Counted from the stretch's first letter, positions 1 through 7,784 are shown. The stretch is 10,571 nt of DNA from Pontiellaceae bacterium (GCA_025457785.1 JALOTS010000083.1:1-10571); one strand, 5' to 3'. Numbers and translations: made by a program. The notes: generated from the letters alone by a model not told the origin.

Positions 1-1
1 T

Positions 2-1159
2 GAGGTTCGCTTGATCCTTTTCGTGGATGCCGCCCATCCGCCCGCCTCAGATGACCTGTCCATGAACGAGGAGCGCTACGGTCCGATCACGCGGGTTCCT
101 TTGATTCGGGAGCCCCCGCTCGTGCGGGCGGCCAATGAATTGTGGGGGCGGGACATGTATTACCACGGCTGGCGGCTTGCGCCGGGAAGTGAGCCCTTGT
201 CGCCGCCGCCGGGGGGTGTGCTGATCGTCTCCCCGATGAGCGCGGCGGCTAAATGGCGGCGGCTGAAGTCAACCGGACACATCGCGGCAGGCGTTTCCGT
301 CGCGGCCGTCAACGACTGTACATCGGCGCAATACTATTTACGCGGAAAACAAAGTTTCGGGGGTATTCAATTGAAATGGCGAGGCCTGATGGATCGCTGG
401 CGCTCCGTCAACGTCGCCCGGATCGAACGCTATATCTTAAGCGAGTATGACCATGTTCTTTTGCAAACGCCGACCGACCGGGAACTGATGAGGGATCTGG
501 TCGGCGAAACGATCGCCCGCCATGTGACAATTGCGCCCAACGGTGTCAGGGCGGAACTGCTGTCCGTCGAACCGGATCGCCAATCCAGACAGATCACTCT
601 GGTGAGCGAGTTGAGCGGCGAGTATGCACCGGTCGCCCGATGGCTCGTCGCCGAGGTTTGGCCCATAGTGCTTCGAGAACAACCGGACGCGACACTGCAG
701 GTGATCGGCAAAGGAGCCGATGCTCGTTTAAAAGAGCGGATAAACGGGTCGCCGGGGGTGTCGTATATTCCGTTTGTCGAAGACCTTGCTGAGGTTTATC
801 ACAACACTCTGGCGGTCGTGAGTCCGGTCTTCAAGGGCTACGGGCTGATCAACAAAACGATTGAGGCGATGGCATCAGGCGTTCCGGTGGTCGGCGGAGC
901 ATCGGCCTTCAACGGGATTGAAGGCTTCGAGCCAGGACGTGATGGTATCCTCTGCAAAACGACTGACGCATCCGGTTTCGCGCAAGCGATAATCGCACTG
1001 ATCAAGGATGTTTCTCTTTGCAACAGAATCGGCGAGTCGGGACGATCGCTAATAAAGGGCCGGTTTGTGTGGAGCCGCACGCTGGAAACCATCGAAAGCC
1101 TTTTGTGTGCGGAGCCCGGCTCCAACCCATTCGCGCGCGATTGTATCGGAGGATCCTGA
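2..1159 (+). CDS. GT4-type glycosyltransferase (5' partial)
   Basis: Probable retaining GT-B glycosyltransferase that adds a sugar to a lipid-linked glycan on the cytoplasmic face of the membrane. The frame is open to the window edge (codons GAG GTT CGC precede a TTG at 11), so the true start probably lies just outside. Numbering from that TTG, the C-terminal donor-binding half is clear. It has an APNG turn at about 175-178, then SPVFKGYGLINKTIEAMASGV with the conserved Glu at about 285, and PVVGG after it. The NK..EAM wording resembles the PEP-CTERM/exosortase-associated sugar transferase group (TIGR03087-like). That is a family resemblance only, because no PEP-CTERM or exosortase gene is visible. 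The N-terminal acceptor half is less conserved, and no membrane segment or signal peptide is seen. The TGA stop overlaps the next gene's ATG by one base (TGATG), implying translational coupling. The sugar substrate cannot be told from sequence. Confidence 0.85.
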   Translation, partial: EVRLILFVDAAHPPASDDLSMNEERYGPITRVPLIREPPLVRAANELWGRDMYYHGWRLAPGSEPLSPPPGGVLIVSPMSAAAKWRRLKSTGHIAAGVSVAAVNDCTSAQYYLRGKQSFGGIQLKWRGLMDRWRSVNVARIERYILSEYDHVLLQTPTDRELMRDLVGETIARHVTIAPNGVRAELLSVEPDRQSRQITLVSELSGEYAPVARWLVAEVWPIVLREQPDATLQVIGKGADARLKERINGSPGVSYIPFVEDLAEVYHNTLAVVSPVFKGYGLINKTIEAMASGVPVVGGASAFNGIEGFEPGRDGILCKTTDASGFAQAIIALIKDVSLCNRIGESGRSLIKGRFVWSRTLETIESLLCAEPGSNPFARDCIGGS

Positions 1160-1923
1160 TGCGGCAAGAAACACGAACCACTGATGTCGAAACGTTCACG
1201 GACCCTCGCGACGGAAACGTGTACCGCACCGTACGGATCGCCGGGCAATGCTGGCTTGCGGAAAACCTCAAGTACCTGCCGTCCGTGTCTCCGATCACCA
1301 CCCGCCCGATTATTCGCCTTGGGCGGCGCGTGGATAACGTTTCGCGCACCGAACCCTATTACTATGTGTACGGCTCCCGGAGCACGCGGGTTCCGGCAGC
1401 AAAAGCCTCGGCTTACTATTGCTGTTACGGTGTGCTCTACAACTGGCCGGCGGCCATGAAGGCTTGTCCGGCGGGATGGCATCTGCCGAGCGACGAGGAG
1501 TGGACGCAATTGGTCGAGCACCTGATGGCCGCGCGCGGTCTTCTCAATGACTGGGTTCATACGAACGGGGTTGGCAACGCGCTGAAGTCCTGCCGCCAAA
1601 TTGACTCGCCCCTCGACGGTGGACATACGATCGAGCACCCGCGCTGGGAATCCATCCAAACTCCGCCGCCGGAGAGAAGGTCTGTTTCGGTCGGCGTGCA
1701 ACCGCATTACGGCACCGATGCCGTCGGCTTCTCGGCCCTGCCGGGCGGACGCCTGGCCTATGGGCAGTTCTCCGAGCTGGGATTCCACGGTTTCTGGTGG
1801 TCCTCCACCGGCTACGAGATGCCGCGGGCCTGGTATCGCATGATACGCCACGAGTTCGGCGACGTGACTCGCAGTAACTTTGACAAAGCGGCGGGCTTCA
1901 GCGTCCGTTGCATCCGGGACTAG
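1159..1923 (+). CDS. FISUMP-domain protein, copy 1
   Basis: A 254-residue protein that is almost entirely one Fibrobacter succinogenes major paralogous (FISUMP, Fib_succ_major) domain. This family is thought to share the C-type-lectin/FGE-like fold. Visible landmarks are DPRDGNVYRTVRI...QCWLAENLKYLP (about 15-40), YGVLYNWPAA then CPAGWHLPSDEEW (about 90-115), GFSALPGGR (about 190), WWSSTG (about 214) and the C-terminal GFSVRCIRD. Cys103 and Cys251 are the usual FISUMP pair; Cys31 is an extra shared with copy 2. The start is fixed by a strong GGAGG at 1148-1152, 6 bases before ATG 1159, and by the one-base overlap with the glycosyltransferase stop. Most family members carry a signal peptide or lipobox, but none is present here, so the protein is predicted to be cytoplasmic. 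Function is unknown. Glycan binding or an accessory role to the glycosyltransferase is only inference. Confidence 0.85.
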   Translation: MRQETRTTDVETFTDPRDGNVYRTVRIAGQCWLAENLKYLPSVSPITTRPIIRLGRRVDNVSRTEPYYYVYGSRSTRVPAAKASAYYCCYGVLYNWPAAMKACPAGWHLPSDEEWTQLVEHLMAARGLLNDWVHTNGVGNALKSCRQIDSPLDGGHTIEHPRWESIQTPPPERRSVSVGVQPHYGTDAVGFSALPGGRLAYGQFSELGFHGFWWSSTGYEMPRAWYRMIRHEFGDVTRSNFDKAAGFSVRCIRD

Positions 1924-1927
1924 AAAT

Positions 1928-2656
1928 ATGGATATGGAAACGTTCACAGATACGCGTGACGGCAACACCTACCGGGTGGTGCGGATTGGCAACCAGTGCT
2001 GGATGGCCGAGAACCTGAAATACCTGCCGGCCGTATGCCCGGCCACCACGACGCCGGACGGGGATCCGTTCCATTTCGTCTATGATTATCAAGGCCGGAA
2101 CTTGAACGAAGCAAAGGCCACTGCCCATTACCGGAACTACGGCGTGCTGTACAACTGGCCGGCGGCCCTGACCGCGTGCCCGCCCGGCTGGCACCTGCCC
2201 AGCGACGCCGAATGTTCCGGGATTGTTGATTTCCTGATCCGTCGCCACGGTGATCTATCCCCGGCTACTGCGGCCTACGCGCTCAAGGCGGAGGCCTCCC
2301 CGGACGGAGAGGACAAACATCCGCGCTGGGAACCCGCGGCACCCGAACCCGGCGATCACGGACTCGTTCAGACATTACGCCGGATCGCACGTCGCGTCCT
2401 GGATCGAACGCCGCGCGGATGCAACACCGACCGGTTCGGCTTTTCGGCCCTGCCGGGCGGACGCGTCACTCATGGCGGATTCTACCGCATCGGTGAGCTT
2501 GGCTACTGGTGGTCATCCACCGGGGCCTCGCCGTTGCGGGCCTGGTGCCGACAGATGACCCTTGGGGGCACAGTCAATCGCTGGGATGCGCTCAAGGAGG
2601 ACGGCTTTAACATTCGCTGCGTTCGGGATTGTTTGAGCGCATCCGCACAGCTATAA
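1928..2656 (+). CDS. FISUMP-domain protein, copy 2
   Basis: A 242-residue tandem paralogue of the preceding gene, starting 4 bases after its TAG. Alignable blocks run in the same order: TFTDTRDGNTYRVVRIGNQCWMAENLKYLP at the N-terminus, YGVLYNWPAALTACPPGWHLPSD (Cys84), GFSALPGGR, WWSSTG, RAW and GFNIRCVRD (Cys231), with the extra Cys24. At DNA level some blocks are nearly unchanged, including a 21-base identity (1732-1752 versus 2444-2464) around ALPGGR. The middle, between the LPSD and GFSALPGG blocks, has diverged. No signal peptide or lipobox is seen. No good ribosome binding site precedes ATG 1928 (ATG 1934 is an alternative), so translation probably depends on reinitiation from copy 1. 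The duplication looks local but not very recent. Biochemical role unknown. Confidence 0.85.
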   Translation: MDMETFTDTRDGNTYRVVRIGNQCWMAENLKYLPAVCPATTTPDGDPFHFVYDYQGRNLNEAKATAHYRNYGVLYNWPAALTACPPGWHLPSDAECSGIVDFLIRRHGDLSPATAAYALKAEASPDGEDKHPRWEPAAPEPGDHGLVQTLRRIARRVLDRTPRGCNTDRFGFSALPGGRVTHGGFYRIGELGYWWSSTGASPLRAWCRQMTLGGTVNRWDALKEDGFNIRCVRDCLSASAQL

Positions 2657-2665
2657 CAGATGGCA

Positions 2666-2703
2666 AAGGATGAATCCGCATGAGAATCCTGCCGCCGTAT
2701 TAG
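2666..2703 (+). other. Orphan start of the radical SAM gene (RBS plus MRILPPY mini-ORF)
   Basis: AAGGA at 2666-2670 sits 9 bases before ATG 2680. That frame reads M-R-I-L-P-P-Y and stops at TAG 2701-2703. MRIL followed by a PP motif is how many B12-binding radical SAM proteins begin, while the rest of the domain continues in a different frame (VLDQVAEL...DLIGISL). The simplest reading is an original start codon separated from its body by a deletion that also changed frame, with a junction near 2690-2705. Confidence 0.5.
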
Positions 2704-4127
2704 ATCAAGTGGCCGAGCTGACACGGGGCAGCGATCTCATCGGCATCTCCCTCACGAGCAACTACGTCGACCACGCCATCTGTATCACTCAACATCTCCG
2801 GCGATCAAGTAATGCGCCGATCATCTGGGGCGGTATCCATCCCACGCTGCGCCCGGAGGAGTGCCTGAAACATGCTGACTTGGTCTGCATTGGCGAAGGC
2901 GAAGATGCCCTGATCGAGCTGGTTCAGAAAAAGGCGAAGGGGGGCGATTGCACCGGTGTGCGCAACATCTGGTACAAACAGAACGGGGAGGTCGTCCGCA
3001 CACCATTGCGTCCATTGCCCATAGACCTGGATGCCTACCCCTACCCTGACTACGACCTGGATGCGGAATATGTGCTGCACAAGGGAACGCTCCAGCCTAT
3101 GACCCGGCAACTGTTGTACGAATTCCTCGAACACATCACCTACGAAGAAGGTGTCAGCTATCGGGCCATCATGTCGCGCACCTGCCGCAATCGCTGTGCG
3201 TACTGCGCGAGCAGCGCACTGGGCAAGCTCTACGGCAAGGAATGGCGGGTTCGCCGCCGCAGCGTGGCGCATTTCATAGGAGAGCTGAATCAGGCCGTCG
3301 CGCGGTTTCCCGAAATCCAGCGAGTCGTGATTGAAGATGAATTCTTTCTGGATGACGACGAGTTGATCCGTGACTTCTGCTCCGCATACAAGAAGGAGGT
3401 CGGGCTGCCCTTCGTAGTGACAGGTATGTTCCCCTCGATTATCAGCGCGGAGCGCATTCGCCTGCTGGTGGATGCCGGAATGTACAGGGCTGGCGTGGGC
3501 ATCCAGACCGGCAGCGAACGTGTCATGCAGAAGGTTTTTCAGCGCCCTTGCACGCAGGAGCAGATCGTCAACGTCTTCGCGATCCTGAATGCATTCAAGG
3601 ACCGCTTCAAGCCGACCTATCAATATATCGTGGACAACCCGTGGGAGACAGAGGCCGATCAACTGGAAACGCTGCGCCAGTTGTTGATCATTCCGAAACC
3701 CTGCATTCTGGAGTTCTTTTCGCTGACCCTCTTCCCCGGCACCCGCTTGTCTGAACGCGCCATTGAGGAAGGACTTATTACGGACGAGCATTCCCAGGTT
3801 TACCGCAAGGATTATCACTTCACAACCTCGTCGTATATTAACGAGCTGTATTGCTTGTTCCAGAAGCAGCAGGTGCCCCGCTGGGCGATCCGGTTACTGA
3901 TGACCGCCCCCTTGCGCCGCCTCGGATGGGTCAGGTTTCCCGTCGCGGCATCGAAGATCTTTTATGTTCTGGCGATTCCACGAAAGATCTTGAAACGGAT
4001 ACAAAGGAAGACGGGTCGCGGATCCGGCAGATCTCTCGCCGGTTGGGGCTTCGCAGGGAAGGATGATGCCTCATGCCCTGTAGCGGAAAAAGAATCAGGA
4101 GGCCGTCACGGTTCACCGAAAGGATAA
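2670..4127 (+). CDS. B12-binding-type radical SAM protein, N-terminally truncated
   Basis: Radical SAM enzyme of the cobalamin-binding-domain class. The SAM cluster motif is Cys172-RNR-Cys176-AY-Cys179 (CxxxCxxC). Upstream is the back half of a B12-binding Rossmann domain: DLIGISLTSNYVDHA (about 22-36), WGGIHPTLRPEE (about 53-64) and GEGED (75-79). Later blocks GVGIQTGSERVMQKVF and LTLFPGTRLSERA are typical of the family. Substrate is unknown; in glycan loci such enzymes may methylate or rearrange sugars or lipids. The first strand of the B12 domain and roughly 50-80 residues are missing. ATG 2670 has no ribosome binding site, whereas ATG 2680, with AAGGA at 2666-2670 and 9-base spacing, opens only MRILPPY and then TAG in another frame. 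The start therefore looks like a deletion scar. The last 40 or so residues are low-complexity and unlike an enzyme domain. Cofactor binding may be impaired. Confidence 0.8.
   Translation: MNPHENPAAVLDQVAELTRGSDLIGISLTSNYVDHAICITQHLRRSSNAPIIWGGIHPTLRPEECLKHADLVCIGEGEDALIELVQKKAKGGDCTGVRNIWYKQNGEVVRTPLRPLPIDLDAYPYPDYDLDAEYVLHKGTLQPMTRQLLYEFLEHITYEEGVSYRAIMSRTCRNRCAYCASSALGKLYGKEWRVRRRSVAHFIGELNQAVARFPEIQRVVIEDEFFLDDDELIRDFCSAYKKEVGLPFVVTGMFPSIISAERIRLLVDAGMYRAGVGIQTGSERVMQKVFQRPCTQEQIVNVFAILNAFKDRFKPTYQYIVDNPWETEADQLETLRQLLIIPKPCILEFFSLTLFPGTRLSERAIEEGLITDEHSQVYRKDYHFTTSSYINELYCLFQKQQVPRWAIRLLMTAPLRRLGWVRFPVAASKIFYVLAIPRKILKRIQRKTGRGSGRSLAGWGFAGKDDASCPVAEKESGGRHGSPKG
4097..4102 (+). promoter_or_regulatory. 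Perfect Shine-Dalgarno AGGAGG with no standard start codon
   Basis: AGGAGG lies inside the 3' end of the radical SAM gene, 37 bases before the flippase ATG at 4140, which is too far to serve it directly. Five bases downstream is ACG 4108-4110, which would open a 13-codon frame ending at TAA 4147-4149, just inside the flippase gene. It could be a short coupling leader using a rare ACG start, or chance. The flippase's own nearest purine tract (AAAGGA, 4119-4124) is also spaced too far away (15 bases). Confidence 0.25.
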
Positions 4128-4139
4128 GCCCTGCTTCCC

Positions 4140-5666
4140 ATGTCACTAAAAAATAAAACCTTATCCGGCCTGTTGTGGAGTTTCCTGGAAGATCTGGGCA
4201 GAACCGGTCTTCTCTTTGTCTGCGGAATCGTCCTCGCGCGACTGCTGACTCCGCGCGAGTTCGGACTGATCGGCATGACAACGATTTTCGTTGCCGTTTC
4301 CCAAACCTTCATTGACAGCGGTTTCAGTCAGTCGCTGATCCGGAAACAGGATTGCACGTCGGCCGATTATTCCACCGTTTTCTTTTTTAACGGGCTCGTC
4401 AGTCTTATATTCTTCTTGCTATTGACCGGCGCTGCCGGTGCGATTGGGCGTTTCTTCGGCGAGCCCGAACTTCCGGGTGTCATTCAGGCGTCAAGCCTGA
4501 GTATCGTCCTTGGCGCACTGGGTCAGGTGCATCGGATACAAATCACCAAGTTGCTTGATTTCAAATTGCTGGCCCGGATTTCGATCCTGTCGTCCGCGAT
4601 TGGCGGGGCACTCGGCATCGGTCTGGCGGTTGCCGGGTACGGGGTCTGGAGCTTGGTCGGCATGACGTTATCCCGGGCGGCGATCGAACTGTTTCTGCTC
4701 TGGCTGTGGAGGACGTGGCAGCCTTCCCGGACGTTCGATTGGGATGCTTTCAAGGAAATGTTCGCCTTCGGCGCCCCCCTGCTGGCTGGCAGTCTGATCA
4801 GTACCCTCTATCGTCATGCAAGCAACCTGGTGATCGGGAAATTCTTCTCGGCGGCGGATCTGGGACAGTTTACGCAGGCCCAGACCTTTCGCAACCTGCC
4901 GTCCGAGCGCCTGACGAACGTGGTCCATCGCGTCAGCTATCCCGTGCTGGCCACCCTGCAGGATGATGTTCCGCGTCTGAAGTCCGCCTATCGGCAGCTT
5001 ATCCGCAGCTTCATGCTGGTGACATCCGTGATGATGATGGGTCTGGCGGCAGTCACCGAGCCTTTGATCATCACTCTCGTGGGCGAGCAATGGCGGCCCG
5101 CCATCCCCTTCATGCAGCTTCTTTGTTTCGCAGGAATCCTGTATCCTTTGCACGCGGTCAATCTGAATATGCTGCAAGTGCGGGGTCGCAGTGACCTTTG
5201 CCTGAAGCTGTCCATCATCAAAACCTGTATGTCCGTGCCGGCGATGGTCCTCGGCATCTTCTGGGGCATTCCGGCGATGATCGTCGCCATGATATTCGTC
5301 AGTCTCGCGGGATACCTTCTGACGGCATCCTGGTCGGGAAGACTGATCGGCTACAGCGTCGTCGCGCAGCTCCGAGACATCCTGTCCCCGTTTATGCTGG
5401 CGGTCGCGATGGCGGTGCCGGTCCATTTCCTCGGGCAGTGGCTTCCGCTTTCCGACCTGCCCAAGCTGGTCATTCAAGTCGGCACGGGCGCGGTTCTGGC
5501 GTTTATCCTGGCGGAACTGACTCGGCTGGAATCTTATCTCTATCTGAAGAGACTGGCTCTGGACAAACTCGCCCGGAGAAAAACGCCCCCGCCGGAACGG
5601 CAGAAGAAAACGGAAACGACCGCCGGCATCAACCTGAATCCCAACCCGGAATTGAATAACACATGA
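4140..5666 (+). CDS. Wzx/WzxC-like polysaccharide flippase
   Basis: Integral inner-membrane protein of 508 residues in the polysaccharide biosynthesis (MOP superfamily, Polysacc_synt_3/WzxC-TuaB-like) group. It flips a lipid-linked glycan from the cytoplasmic to the periplasmic face. The N-terminal signature LARLLTPREFGLIGMTTIFVAVSQTFIDSGFSQSLIRK (about 34-71) is characteristic. Many hydrophobic segments follow through to about residue 465, and FAGILYPLHAVNLNMLQVRGRSDLCLKL (about 330-357) matches the second-half signature. The last 30 or so residues are a charged, proline-rich cytoplasmic tail. Length suits the family (about 480-500), so it looks complete. ATG 4140 is the first in-frame start after the previous stop, 12 bases away, though its ribosome binding site is weak. 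Its TGA overlaps the next gene's ATG (ATGA at 5663-5666). It supports assembly of an exported polysaccharide; the repeat unit is unknown. Confidence 0.88.
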   Translation: MSLKNKTLSGLLWSFLEDLGRTGLLFVCGIVLARLLTPREFGLIGMTTIFVAVSQTFIDSGFSQSLIRKQDCTSADYSTVFFFNGLVSLIFFLLLTGAAGAIGRFFGEPELPGVIQASSLSIVLGALGQVHRIQITKLLDFKLLARISILSSAIGGALGIGLAVAGYGVWSLVGMTLSRAAIELFLLWLWRTWQPSRTFDWDAFKEMFAFGAPLLAGSLISTLYRHASNLVIGKFFSAADLGQFTQAQTFRNLPSERLTNVVHRVSYPVLATLQDDVPRLKSAYRQLIRSFMLVTSVMMMGLAAVTEPLIITLVGEQWRPAIPFMQLLCFAGILYPLHAVNLNMLQVRGRSDLCLKLSIIKTCMSVPAMVLGIFWGIPAMIVAMIFVSLAGYLLTASWSGRLIGYSVVAQLRDILSPFMLAVAMAVPVHFLGQWLPLSDLPKLVIQVGTGAVLAFILAELTRLESYLYLKRLALDKLARRKTPPPERQKKTETTAGINLNPNPELNNT

Positions 5667-6046
5667 ATGAACTGCTGTTTTATGTCATCGTCGGCTTCGT
5701 GGCTCAACTGATCGACGGCACGCTGGGCATGGCCTACGGGATCAGCGCCTCGTCCATCCTGCTGACGCGCGGCCTGCCGCCCGCCATCGTGAGCGCCACG
5801 GTACACGCCGCCGAGGTGTTCACGACCGGCATTTCCGCCGTATCGCATCATTATTTCGGCAACGTGGATCGACGCCTCTTCTGGCGGCTCGTGATCCCCG
5901 GCGTCTTTGGGGCTGTCTTGGGTGCCTACGTCTTGTGCCGGATTCCCGGCAATCGCTTCAAGCCCGTGATCGCCGCGTATCTCCTCGGTATGGGTGTCCT
6001 CATCATCGTCCGGGTATTCCGCGCCTTCCCGCCTCGCAGAGCGTGA
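5663..6046 (+). CDS. TSUP (TauE/SafE) transporter, N-terminal half
   Basis: A 127-residue, about four-helix membrane protein equal to the first half of a TSUP-family anion transporter, a family linked to movement of sulfite, sulfate and organosulfonates across the inner membrane. The first-repeat motif AQLIDGTLGMAYGISASSILL is at about 14-34, followed by ATVHAAEVFTTGISAVSHHYFGNVD and two further hydrophobic stretches ending in LLGMGVLIIVRVFRAF. A full TSUP protein has about 250 residues in two homologous halves. Here the frame ends at TGA 6044-6046 in the inter-repeat loop, and the second half resumes in the -1 frame. The start ATG overlaps the flippase stop (ATGA), implying coupling. Sitting before cysN, it most likely serves sulfate supply for this operon. 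Either a frameshifted gene or one half of a split transporter. Confidence 0.8.
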   Translation: MNELLFYVIVGFVAQLIDGTLGMAYGISASSILLTRGLPPAIVSATVHAAEVFTTGISAVSHHYFGNVDRRLFWRLVIPGVFGAVLGAYVLCRIPGNRFKPVIAAYLLGMGVLIIVRVFRAFPPRRA

Positions 6047-6402
6047 CGACCCATCTCGCGCCCCTGGGCTTCTTCAGGGCGTTCATCGATGCCGTGGGCG
6101 GCGGAGGCTGGGGCCCGGTGGTCGCATCCACCCTGATGGCGCGCGGGAACCACACCCGCCTGACGGTCGGCTCGGTAAACTCAGCCGAGTTCTTCGTGAC
6201 GCTGGCGGCCTCGCTCACGTTTATCTTCACGCTGGGGCTCTCGCACTGGCCGGTCATCGCAGGCCTCGCGCTCGGCGGAGCTCTTGCGGCGCCGCTCGCC
6301 GCCTGGACGTGCAAGCGGATCCCGCTGCGGCCATTCATGTTCTTGGTCGGGCTGCTGGTCGTCGCGTTGAGCGTGCGGACGCTGGTCATGACGCTGAAAT
6401 GA
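6043..6402 (+). CDS. TSUP (TauE/SafE) transporter, C-terminal half
   Basis: Second half of the TSUP protein, in the -1 frame relative to the first. From a possible GTG at 6043 it encodes 119 residues: VTTHLAPLGFFRAFIDAVGGGGWGPVVAST (about 1-30, the second-repeat motif) then GSVNSAEFFVTLAAS and two hydrophobic stretches to VALSVRTLVMTLK. Together the halves give 246 residues, the normal TSUP length, so nothing but the join is lost. In my recollection the family usually has GG before F(I/L)DA, where this copy has RA. GTG 6043 overlaps the upstream TGA as GTGA, the same 4-base arrangement used at the preceding and following gene junctions, but no clear ribosome binding site precedes it. Its stop overlaps an ATG at 6399. 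Whether it is translated separately or is a pseudogene fragment cannot be decided from sequence. Confidence 0.72.
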   Translation: MTTHLAPLGFFRAFIDAVGGGGWGPVVASTLMARGNHTRLTVGSVNSAEFFVTLAASLTFIFTLGLSHWPVIAGLALGGALAAPLAAWTCKRIPLRPFMFLVGLLVVALSVRTLVMTLK

Positions 6403-6422
6403 AGGCAAACGAAAGGGAAAAA

Positions 6423-7784
6423 ATGAACATCACAGCATATCTGGAGCAGCACGAGCGCAAAGATCTTTTGCGGTTTCTGACCTGTGGCAGCGTGGACGAC
6501 GGGAAATCCACCTTGATCGGCCGGCTGCTCTACGACGGCCACCTGATCTATGAGGATCAGTTGGCGGCAGTGCGCCGCGATTCGATCAGGCATGGAACGA
6601 CAGGTACGGACTTCGACCCGGCACTGTTGACAGACGGTCTCAAGGCCGAGCGGGAACAGGGCATCACGATCGATGTCGCTTACCGGTATTTCTCAACAGA
6701 CAAACGGAAATTTATCATTGCCGATACGCCGGGTCATGAGCAATACACGCGAAACATGGCCACAGGAGCTTCGAATTGCAGTCTTGCGGTTGTGCTGATA
6801 GATGCCCGATTCGGGGTAATCACGCAAACGCGTCGACACAGCTTCATCGCCTCGCTGCTCGGTATCAAACATGTGCTCGTGGTCGTCAACAAGATGGATC
6901 TCGTTCATTGGGAGGAGTCGGTGTTTGAACGCATTCGGGGTGATTATAACGATGCCGTCGCCCGTCTCGACTTTGTTGACATTCATTTTATTCCCGTCTC
7001 TGCGTTGCATGGGGATAATGTGGTCAAACCCAGTGTAAACATGCCGTGGTATCGGGGATCCACATTTCTGCATCATCTGGAGAATGTCAACATTTCTACA
7101 GATCGCAATCTCGTGGACCTGCGGTTTCCAGTTCAGTACGTTATTCGCCCGAATCTTGATTTCCGGGAATTTGCGGGCACGGTGGCATCCGGCATTTTGC
7201 GCGTCGGAGATCCGGTTCTGTGCCTGCCGTCCCGGCGCACATCCCGAATCAAGTCGATCATAACCTTTTCGGGCCAGATCGAAGAGGCGTGGCCTCCCTT
7301 GTCGGTGACTGTCACGCTGGAAAACGAGGTGGACGTGAGCCGGGGCAGTATGCTGGTGCATCCGAACAACCTGCCCAAGATCGGAAATACAGTCGAGGCC
7401 ATGCTGATCTGGATGCACGAAGCACCGGCCAAGCCGGGGCAGGTCTATCTGATCAAGCACACGACCAATCTGATGCCGGGAACCCTCGATGAATTGCGCT
7501 ACCGGATCGATGTCAAGACCATGCGCAAGACAGAGGAATTGGGTATGAACGAAATCGGTCGTGTGCAGTTGACGCTGCACCGTTCGATTGCTTTTGATGA
7601 TTACACCCGCAATCGGCAAACCGGAAACTTTGTGCTTATTGACCGGCTGACGAACGCGACTGTGGCGGCCGGAATGATTCTGGATCGGCACGTCGCCAGG
7701 CCCCCCTCCTTCAAGTCTCCGGCAACGCGTAATATTATGCAGGAATTCTCCTGCATCGGGCGGACCAGCGTGAAAGTCTGCTGA
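6423..7784 (+). CDS. cysN: Sulfate adenylyltransferase large (GTPase) subunit CysN
   Basis: GTPase subunit of ATP sulfurylase. With CysD it converts sulfate and ATP to APS, using GTP hydrolysis to drive the reaction in the cytoplasm. Of 453 residues, the G motifs are all present: P-loop GSVDDGKST (22-30), GITID (80-84), DTPGHEQY (101-108) and NKMD (156-159), with VSALHGDN after it. Elongation-factor-like beta-barrel domains follow, with RPNLDFREFAGTVASG and late MNEIGRVQLTLH. ATG 6423 is chosen because AGGGA at 6414-6418 precedes it; ATG 6399, overlapping the TSUP stop as ATGA, would add eight residues. After about SPATRNIMQ (near 7740) the tail EFSCIGRTSVKVC is not CysN-like, and CysC sequence continues in another frame. 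The gene therefore looks like the CysN part of a broken CysNC fusion. The GTPase domains themselves look complete. Confidence 0.93.
   Translation: MNITAYLEQHERKDLLRFLTCGSVDDGKSTLIGRLLYDGHLIYEDQLAAVRRDSIRHGTTGTDFDPALLTDGLKAEREQGITIDVAYRYFSTDKRKFIIADTPGHEQYTRNMATGASNCSLAVVLIDARFGVITQTRRHSFIASLLGIKHVLVVVNKMDLVHWEESVFERIRGDYNDAVARLDFVDIHFIPVSALHGDNVVKPSVNMPWYRGSTFLHHLENVNISTDRNLVDLRFPVQYVIRPNLDFREFAGTVASGILRVGDPVLCLPSRRTSRIKSIITFSGQIEEAWPPLSVTVTLENEVDVSRGSMLVHPNNLPKIGNTVEAMLIWMHEAPAKPGQVYLIKHTTNLMPGTLDELRYRIDVKTMRKTEELGMNEIGRVQLTLHRSIAFDDYTRNRQTGNFVLIDRLTNATVAAGMILDRHVARPPSFKSPATRNIMQEFSCIGRTSVKVC

Noticed and set aside
838..1968. Long minus-strand frame (376 codons) opposite the glycosyltransferase and FISUMP genes
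   Set aside because: It is antisense to well-supported genes, its translation shows no family motifs and is rich in Arg/Pro as GC-rich shadows are, and it spans two unrelated sense genes.
1700..2640. FISUMP 3' ends as variable repeats of a diversity-generating retroelement
   Set aside because: The lectin-like fold and tandem copies made this worth testing, but differences between the copies are spread over all bases and not restricted to adenine positions, and no reverse transcriptase or template repeat is in the window.
5994..6422. Extension of cysN upstream to give a 596-codon frame
   Set aside because: The first 135 or so residues are the out-of-frame shadow of the TSUP gene; CysN homology begins at MNITAYLEQ with a ribosome binding site just before it.
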